This document shows, one piece after another, positions 59,093 through 64,000 of a stretch of 64,000 nt of DNA. Position numbers and translations under genes: made by a program. How positions within the stretch are numbered: the first letter of the stretch is position 1; each line of letters opens with the position of its first letter. The notes under the pieces were generated by a model. The model ran no database searches, had not been told where the DNA came from, and was given only the letters and a program-made list of their open reading frames with translations. This DNA is from Thermodesulfobacteriota bacterium. GTDB lineage: Bacteria; Desulfobacterota; Desulfobacteria; Desulfobacterales; Desulfosudaceae. The stretch lies in NCBI GenBank assembly GCA_040753795.1, contig JBFMDX010000005.1, forward strand, positions 186,001 through 250,000. Reading direction: 5' to 3'.

Positions 59093-60088
59093 TCACATCC
59101 GCGCCGCGTACCGGGCCGAACCCAGCAGGGCGGCCTTGGGGTTTAAGATCACCCGGACGGGCATGGACTGCAGCAGGGGCTTCATCCGCCCCTTGGCCGT
59201 GAAGGCGTTCATGAACACCGGCTCTTTCAATCGGGCGATGATCCTGGGGGCGATGCCGCCGCCGATATAGACCCCGCCGGTGGCCATGACTTTCAGGGCC
59301 ATGTTCCCGGCTTCGGCGCCGTAGATCGATACGAACATGTCCAGGGCCTGGACGCAGATGGGGCTCTTGCCGTCCAGGGCGTTGCGGCTGATCACGGCCG
59401 GCGGGTCTTCCCGCCGCACCTGCTCGGCCAGCCAGGCCGGCTCCTCGAGTTTGCCGGTGTCTCTCAGGAACTGATAAAGGTCGTACAGGCCCCTGCCGGA
59501 CAAGACCCGTTCCACGCTGACCCGGCCATGTTTTTTCAGCAGGTAATTGAGCAGTTCCATCTCGATGTGATTGCGCGGGGCGAAATCACTGTGGCCGCCC
59601 TCGGTCCCCATGGGCCTGGATCCGGACTCGTCCCTGAAAATGACGGCCTCTCCCAGGCCGGTGCCGGCGGAGACGACCGCCCGGTTGCCCCGGGGGTCTT
59701 CGGTCCCCGGGTTGAGGACCTCGATATCGGCGTCCTCGAGTTCGCCGATCCCCCAGGCATTGGCTTCCAGGTCATTGATCAGGCCCACTTGGGGAAGACC
59801 GAGCTTGCGGGCGATCTGCCGGGCGTCGATCACCCAGGGGAGATTGACGGTTTCGCAGCGCCCGGAACAGACGGGTCCGGCCACGCCGAAGCAGGCCCTG
59901 GTGACGGCATGGGAAGAACCCGCCAGAAACCGGTCAAGGACGCTCTCCAGGCCGGTCTCTTCCCGGCTGGAGAACCGCTGCTCCGCGACAAACCGGAACC
60001 GGTCCCGGTCCATCTCCATGACCGCCAGACGGGTATTGGTCCCGCCGATGTCGCCGACCAGGATCATCTCTTTTCCCTCTCCGTTCAT
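59093..60088 (-). CDS. glk: Glucokinase
   Basis: 331 residues from the ATG with gggaggaatgccgg just upstream; the frame is open further upstream but that part lies inside malQ. ATP-binding GDIGGTNTRLAVME, the sugar-binding INDLEANAWG, and VSAGTGLGEAVIF are the marks of the Glk family, not of ROK kinases. It phosphorylates glucose, the product of MalQ and the glucosidases. Its start overlaps the malQ stop by 4 bases. Confidence 0.92.
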   Translation of the reverse strand: MNGEGKEMILVGDIGGTNTRLAVMEMDRDRFRFVAEQRFSSREETGLESVLDRFLAGSSHAVTRACFGVAGPVCSGRCETVNLPWVIDARQIARKLGLPQVGLINDLEANAWGIGELEDADIEVLNPGTEDPRGNRAVVSAGTGLGEAVIFRDESGSRPMGTEGGHSDFAPRNHIEMELLNYLLKKHGRVSVERVLSGRGLYDLYQFLRDTGKLEEPAWLAEQVRREDPPAVISRNALDGKSPICVQALDMFVSIYGAEAGNMALKVMATGGVYIGGGIAPRIIARLKEPVFMNAFTAKGRMKPLLQSMPVRVILNPKAALLGSARYAARM

Positions 60089-61590
60089 CCGGCATTCCTC
60101 CCGTAGATTTCCGTCATTTCCCGCAGCCTGTCCGCCGCAGCGGCCGTGACCTGTCCGGGCGCAAGCCGCCACTCCCAGTTGCCGCGGGCCACGGCGGGCG
60201 TGTTCATGCGGGCCCCGGCGCCGAGTCCCAGCACGTCCTGGACCGGCAGGATGACCGTGTCGGCCGCCGACATCATGGCCAGGCGGATAAAGGCCCAGTG
60301 GATTTCCTTCCCGGGCACTTTCCGGCCGGCATAGCGGAAAAACATTTTCCGGTCTCCGGCCGTGGCCTCTTCTTCGAACCACCCGCGAACCGTATTATTG
60401 TCATGGGTCCCGGTATAAGCAAAGCAATTCTTTTCATAGGCATGGGGGAGAAATGAAGGCTCCGCGTTCCTCCCGGTAAAGGCGAACTGCAGGATTTTCA
60501 TCCCGGGAAGCCGGTACCGCGCCATGATTTTCCGCACATCCGGGGTGATGAAGCCCAGGTCCTCGGCGATCAGGGGAAGGCGCGAAAACTTTTCTTTGGC
60601 CGCGCGCAGGAGATCCCCGGCCGGGGCTTTGACCCATTTCCCGTTAACGGCGGTCTTTTCCCCGGCCGGGACCTCCCAGCAGGCGACCAGCCCCCGGAAA
60701 TGGTCGATCCGAACCAGGTCAAACAGGCGGAAATGATGCCCCATCCGGTCGAGCCACCACCGGTAGCGGGTTTTTGAATGCGCCGCCCAGTCATAAACCG
60801 GGTTGTTCCACAGCTGGCCGGTCTGGCAGAAATAATCGGGCGGGACGCCGGACACTACCATCGGCCGGCCCTGCTCATCCAGCTTGAACAGGCCGGGGTT
60901 TGCCCAGGTATCGGCGCTGTCTGCGCCGACGTAAATGGGGATGTCTCCAATCAGGCGCACATCCTTTGTCCGGCAGTATGCCGCCAGCGCCTGCCACTGG
61001 CGGAAAAAAAGATACTGGCAGAATTTCTCCCTGCGGATGCGGGGGGAAATTTTCTTCCGGAGAGCCCTCATCTCCTTTGGATTTCTGTCCCTGATCGCTT
61101 CCGGCCACTGGTTCCAGGGTTTTCCCCGGAAATGATGTTTCAGGGTCACAAACAGCGCAAAATCCTCAAGCCATGGCGCCTGTTCGCCGCAAAACGCGTC
61201 AAACGCCCGGCGCCCCCTGCTTTGCCGGTTAAATTTTTTCCAGGCGTTTTCCAGCAGCCGGTTCCGGTAACGGACCGCCCCCGCGAAATCACATCGGCCC
61301 CGCGGAAACCGGGGCCGGGGCGTCATGTCCTTTGCGGCGAGAAAGCCTTCCTGCACCAGCAGTTCCGGGCTGATAAGGGAGGTGTTGCCGGCAAAAGCGG
61401 ACGGGCTGCTGTAGGGGGAATTTCCATGGAGCGGGTCGACGGGGTTGAAGGGCAGGATCTGCCAGTATCGCTGCCCGGCTTTTGCCAGGAAATCCGCGAA
61501 CCGGTATGCCTCCGGCCCCAGGTCACCGATGCCGCAGGCCGAGGGCAGCGACGTGATGTGAAGCAGCAGGCCGGATCCTCTCTGGTTCAT
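60085..61590 (-). CDS. malQ: 4-alpha-glucanotransferase (amylomaltase, GH77)
   Basis: 501 residues from the ATG preceded by ggagaggcgaaa; an upstream in-frame ATG at 61635 lacks such a site. The start MNQRGSGLLLHITSLPS is the typical family N-terminus. Catalytic residues are visible: nucleophile Asp in VRIDHFRGL, acid/base Glu in IAEDLGFITPDV, and Asp in YTGTHDNNTVRGW. It transfers glucan chains and releases glucose, which the coupled glucokinase phosphorylates. Longer glucans then suit the phosphorylase encoded at 29.8 kb. Confidence 0.93.
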   Translation of the reverse strand: MNQRGSGLLLHITSLPSACGIGDLGPEAYRFADFLAKAGQRYWQILPFNPVDPLHGNSPYSSPSAFAGNTSLISPELLVQEGFLAAKDMTPRPRFPRGRCDFAGAVRYRNRLLENAWKKFNRQSRGRRAFDAFCGEQAPWLEDFALFVTLKHHFRGKPWNQWPEAIRDRNPKEMRALRKKISPRIRREKFCQYLFFRQWQALAAYCRTKDVRLIGDIPIYVGADSADTWANPGLFKLDEQGRPMVVSGVPPDYFCQTGQLWNNPVYDWAAHSKTRYRWWLDRMGHHFRLFDLVRIDHFRGLVACWEVPAGEKTAVNGKWVKAPAGDLLRAAKEKFSRLPLIAEDLGFITPDVRKIMARYRLPGMKILQFAFTGRNAEPSFLPHAYEKNCFAYTGTHDNNTVRGWFEEEATAGDRKMFFRYAGRKVPGKEIHWAFIRLAMMSAADTVILPVQDVLGLGAGARMNTPAVARGNWEWRLAPGQVTAAAADRLREMTEIYGRNAG

Positions 61591-62042
61591 TTTCGCCTCT
61601 CCGGGAAAAAGGTTCGTTCCGCAACCGGTTTTCATTATTATACCGGTTTATCCGGAAATTTCACGAGTTGATTTGGCCGCGGCAGACAACAAGATCGATC
61701 CAGCCCACGATATTCTTCGCCGTCTGCCTGGCGTTATCGTTTCCCTGCCCCCATGAAACAAATCCTTGCAATGGAACAGCTTCAATCGCGCTTTCTTAGA
61801 ATTCTCGAGCGAACCAATAAATACGATCTGTTCGACAGATTATACAACGAGGGCCGAAAGGTGGATTATTCTCATCCGGAATTGCAGAAACGAAAATGGA
61901 AAAGACAGATACTGTCGCTTGTCATTTACATCGCAATATGTGAAATTTAAAAAATCACACGGGGGAAAATCGTTGAACCTTGCATCCGCGCAAACTAACC
62001 CTGTCTTTTAATTATGGAAATATTTGCCGGACGGAGAAAACC
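61591..62042. other. Intergenic region between malQ and the metal efflux operon
   Basis: About 450 bases between divergent genes. Two short open stretches exist on the plus strand: codons around 61660-61757 ending NKIDPAHDILRRLPGVIVS, and a 65-codon frame from 61753 (QSRFLRILERTNKYDLFDRL). Neither has a ribosome site or known relatives that I recognise; they may be remnants of a decayed gene. Promoters for both flanking operons should lie here. Confidence 0.4.
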
Positions 62043-63446
62043 ATGAATTATAGCCTGAAACTTATTTTATCCGGGGTGATACAATTTACTATTGCTGCCG
62101 TTTTTGCATCATTGATTATGGCATGCGCTGGCCGGCCCGTTCCGGTTGAAAAAACCATCCGCAGCGATTTCAGCGCGGTTGCTTCGCGCTATCGGCCGGG
62201 AGACGCCAAACCAGATCTGCCGGTTCTAAGCACCCGGTCCGGGATAGACGATTATCTGCGTTTCGCGATACTCAACAATCCTGCCGTCGAAGCGGCCTAT
62301 TACGAATGGGCCGCGAGCGTGGAGCAGATCTCTGTGGCCCGTTCCCTTCCGGACCCGCGCCTGACCTTCCAGGCGGACATCGCCGATATGATTTCCTCTC
62401 TCATGGCGGGTCTGATGCTGGATCTGCCCGGCCCCGGGAAGCTGCGCGCGGCCGGCGAGGCGGCCGCCGCCGAAAGCCGGGTGCGTTACGCCGCATTTGA
62501 AGCGGAAGTTCTCCGCATTGCCTTTGCCGTCAAAAGCGCTTATTACCGGCTTGCCTTCCTGGAAGAAAACATCCACGTCCAGCGGGATACGCTCAAGCTG
62601 CTTGATGACCTGGAACAGCTGGCCCGGCAGCAGAATGCCGCCGGACGCGCCATGCTTCAGGATGTATTGCGGGCGCAGATCGAACAGGAACAGCTCAGAA
62701 CCCGGATCGAGAATCTGGAAGATTCACGTGGCATGCTGCTGGCCGAATTCAAAGCCGCTCTCGGCCTGGGCCCCGGAGACAGCATTCCGCCCACGCCCTC
62801 GGTCTTCACCCTCTCCGGGGAGACACCTGACAGTGAAGGCATTCTGGAAACCGCCCTGCGGCAGAACCCGGCCATTCAACAGATGGCGGCGGACATAAAA
62901 AGGGCGCAAGCCATGCTTGATCTGGCGCGCAAGGCCGGCGTGCCGGATTTTTCGATCGGTTTAGAAGTTGATGTGAAGCCCGACCCGGTCATGTGGCGGC
63001 CGTCGGCTGGCATCAGCCTGCCTGTCTGGCGCGACCGGATCGCAGCGGAAATAGCGGCTGCCCAGGCAGGCAAGCGCGCCGCCGAGGCGCGCCTTGACGG
63101 TGAACAGGTGCGAATCGCGGCAGAGCTTGCCGCGATGCTTTACATGCATCGCGAGAGTGTCCGCAACGCAGATCTTTTGGAGAACCGCCTCATTCCCAAG
63201 GGGCGGCAGTCGCTTGAGGCGGCCCGCGCCGGATATGCAAGCGGCAGGTCTGCTTTTTTCGATGTGATCGAAAGCCACCGCCAACTGCTGATGTTCGATA
63301 CCGCGCTCATCGAGGCCCGCACGCAACGGGAGCTGTCGCTGGCAAACCTCTCGCTTTTAATTGCCGGCACGCCACCGCCGGGCGACCCGTTGCAGCATTC
63401 CGAGGAGAATTCTGATCACCAAAATACGAAGGAGGATTCCCGATGA
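62043..63446 (+). CDS. TolC family outer membrane channel, heavy-metal efflux type
   Basis: 467 residues from the ATG after cggagaaaac; the frame is open upstream without a site. Possible lipobox IMAC (Cys28). The TolC halves are recognisable: YLRFAILNNPAVEAAYYEWA, AGRAMLQDVLRAQIEQEQ, AARAGYASGRSAFFDVIE. The LPDPRLTF motif is usual in CusC/CzcC-like channels. Its stop overlaps the start of a CusB-like adaptor by 4 bases, which argues for a Cus-type Cu+/Ag+ system. It is the first gene of an operon that leaves the window. Confidence 0.85.
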   Translation: MNYSLKLILSGVIQFTIAAVFASLIMACAGRPVPVEKTIRSDFSAVASRYRPGDAKPDLPVLSTRSGIDDYLRFAILNNPAVEAAYYEWAASVEQISVARSLPDPRLTFQADIADMISSLMAGLMLDLPGPGKLRAAGEAAAAESRVRYAAFEAEVLRIAFAVKSAYYRLAFLEENIHVQRDTLKLLDDLEQLARQQNAAGRAMLQDVLRAQIEQEQLRTRIENLEDSRGMLLAEFKAALGLGPGDSIPPTPSVFTLSGETPDSEGILETALRQNPAIQQMAADIKRAQAMLDLARKAGVPDFSIGLEVDVKPDPVMWRPSAGISLPVWRDRIAAEIAAAQAGKRAAEARLDGEQVRIAAELAAMLYMHRESVRNADLLENRLIPKGRQSLEAARAGYASGRSAFFDVIESHRQLLMFDTALIEARTQRELSLANLSLLIAGTPPPGDPLQHSEENSDHQNTKEDSR

Positions 63447-64000
63447 AACGTTTCATCGTTATTACGGCCGCCGTCGCGCTCCTGTTGATCGCCGCTTTTG
63501 CCGGTTTCTTCCTCGGCCGCGGGACTCACCGGCCCATGGCCGTTTCCACGGAGGGAAAAAGGATTGAAGCCTCGCCCCAGGTTTACACCTGTTCCATGCA
63601 CCCACAGGTTCGCCTGAACAAACCCGGCAAATGCCCGATCTGTGAAATGCCCCTGATCCCTGCGGACAGCGCACCACCATCGGAAGGCGTCACACCCTCC
63701 CTGAGTCTGTCCAGTCACGCCCTTGCCATGGCTGCCGTGGATACGGTCCCCGTTGCCTATCATGAACTGACCCACAATCTGCGGGCCGTCGGCAAGGTTC
63801 AATACAACGAAGCCTCCCTCGCGACAGTCACTGCCCGCATAGATGGCTATGCCGAAAAATTGTTTGTCAATATCACGGGCGTGGATATCGAGGCCGGCGA
63901 TCACCTGGTGGAGATCTACAGTCCGGAACTGCTTGTCGGTCAGCAGGAGTTGCTCATCGCCATGCAGAGCGGCGACGGATCTCTGGCGGAAACCGCCAGG
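63443..64000 (+). CDS. CusB-like RND adaptor with heavy-metal-binding domain (partial)
   Basis: The frame starts at an ATG with cgaaggagg upstream, overlapping the previous stop (ATGA), and is open to the window edge (186 codons visible). An N-terminal membrane anchor (LLLIAAFAGFFLG) is followed by the heavy-metal-binding domain YTCSMHPQVRLNKPGKCPIC (residues about 46-65), which carries the paired Cys/Met/His ligands typical of CusB/SilB relatives. Then begin the adaptor strands (LRAVGKVQYNEASLATVTAR, then VEIYSPELLVGQQELL). A permease gene is expected next. Copper or silver is the likeliest substrate by family. Confidence 0.88.
   Translation, partial: MKRFIVITAAVALLLIAAFAGFFLGRGTHRPMAVSTEGKRIEASPQVYTCSMHPQVRLNKPGKCPICEMPLIPADSAPPSEGVTPSLSLSSHALAMAAVDTVPVAYHELTHNLRAVGKVQYNEASLATVTARIDGYAEKLFVNITGVDIEAGDHLVEIYSPELLVGQQELLIAMQSGDGSLAETAR

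Noticed and set aside
60089-60382. N-terminal extension of glucokinase
   Set aside because: The extension lies inside malQ in another frame and is Arg/Gly/His-rich; the ATG at 60088 has a strong ribosome site and gives the normal Glk start.

Overview
The window looks like chromosome of a Gram-negative, GC-rich, anaerobic bacterium, most likely Desulfobacterota (deltaproteobacterial). The support is indirect: many lipoproteins with clear lipoboxes, RND tripartite pumps, a sulfatase served by an anaerobic radical-SAM maturase instead of the oxygen-dependent enzyme, and a fructose-bisphosphate-to-acetate gene set. No rRNA, tRNA, CRISPR array or complete transposase gene was found by eye, and taxonomy was not tested by any search.

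Layout. 0-1 kb: the end of a Pro/Gln-rich protein and a small Cys-rich protein. 1.2-2.8 kb: a lone receiver plus a receiver-histidine kinase. 2.9-6.6 kb: a membrane protein (DUF2868), a GTPase (DUF3482) and a coiled-coil lipoprotein (DUF2959). 6.7-9.6 kb: exported proteins (DUF2092 and DUF6515 among them) with a MITE-like repeat between them. 9.6-13.2 kb: a GH63-type glucosidase facing a potassium channel. 13.4-21.4 kb: an AT-richer accessory island with two DUF4143 ATPases, a DUF4238 protein, a type IIG restriction-modification enzyme whose specificity region looks exchanged, a small methyltransferase and several inverted repeats.

21.5-32.6 kb is a central-carbon block on one strand: class II aldolase, pyruvate kinase, Pta, AckA, a Pat-like GNAT acetyltransferase, GAPDH, phosphoglycerate mutase, glycogen phosphorylase (with an apparent frameshift) and a small conserved protein. 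Together with the GH63 enzyme, a GH13 enzyme (42.7 kb), and 4-alpha-glucanotransferase plus glucokinase (59-61.6 kb), it sketches a route from alpha-glucan to glucose phosphates to acetate.

32.7-38.5 kb is a complete RND efflux operon. 38.7-51.2 kb is a long same-strand run of exported proteins and lipoproteins (DUF3313, a duplicated-domain lipoprotein, DUF4105, Gly-zipper, a lipoprotein alpha/beta hydrolase, two DUF3332 paralogues) with a SulP transporter. 51.5-58.9 kb, on the minus strand, holds KtrA/KtrB potassium uptake bracketed by an inverted repeat, a Ser-type arylsulfatase with its maturase, and a Ca2+/cation antiporter. 59-61.6 kb holds malQ-glk. The window ends in a heavy-metal-type efflux operon (TolC-like protein plus CusB-like adaptor) that runs off the edge.

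The most unusual structural signals are a 144-bp palindromic element present twice (29.0 and 51.2 kb) with compensatory base changes in its stem, whose first bases form the stop codons of the upstream genes; a similar stop-codon capture by another inverted repeat at 16.1 kb; the mosaic type IIG enzyme; and the glycogen phosphorylase frameshift.
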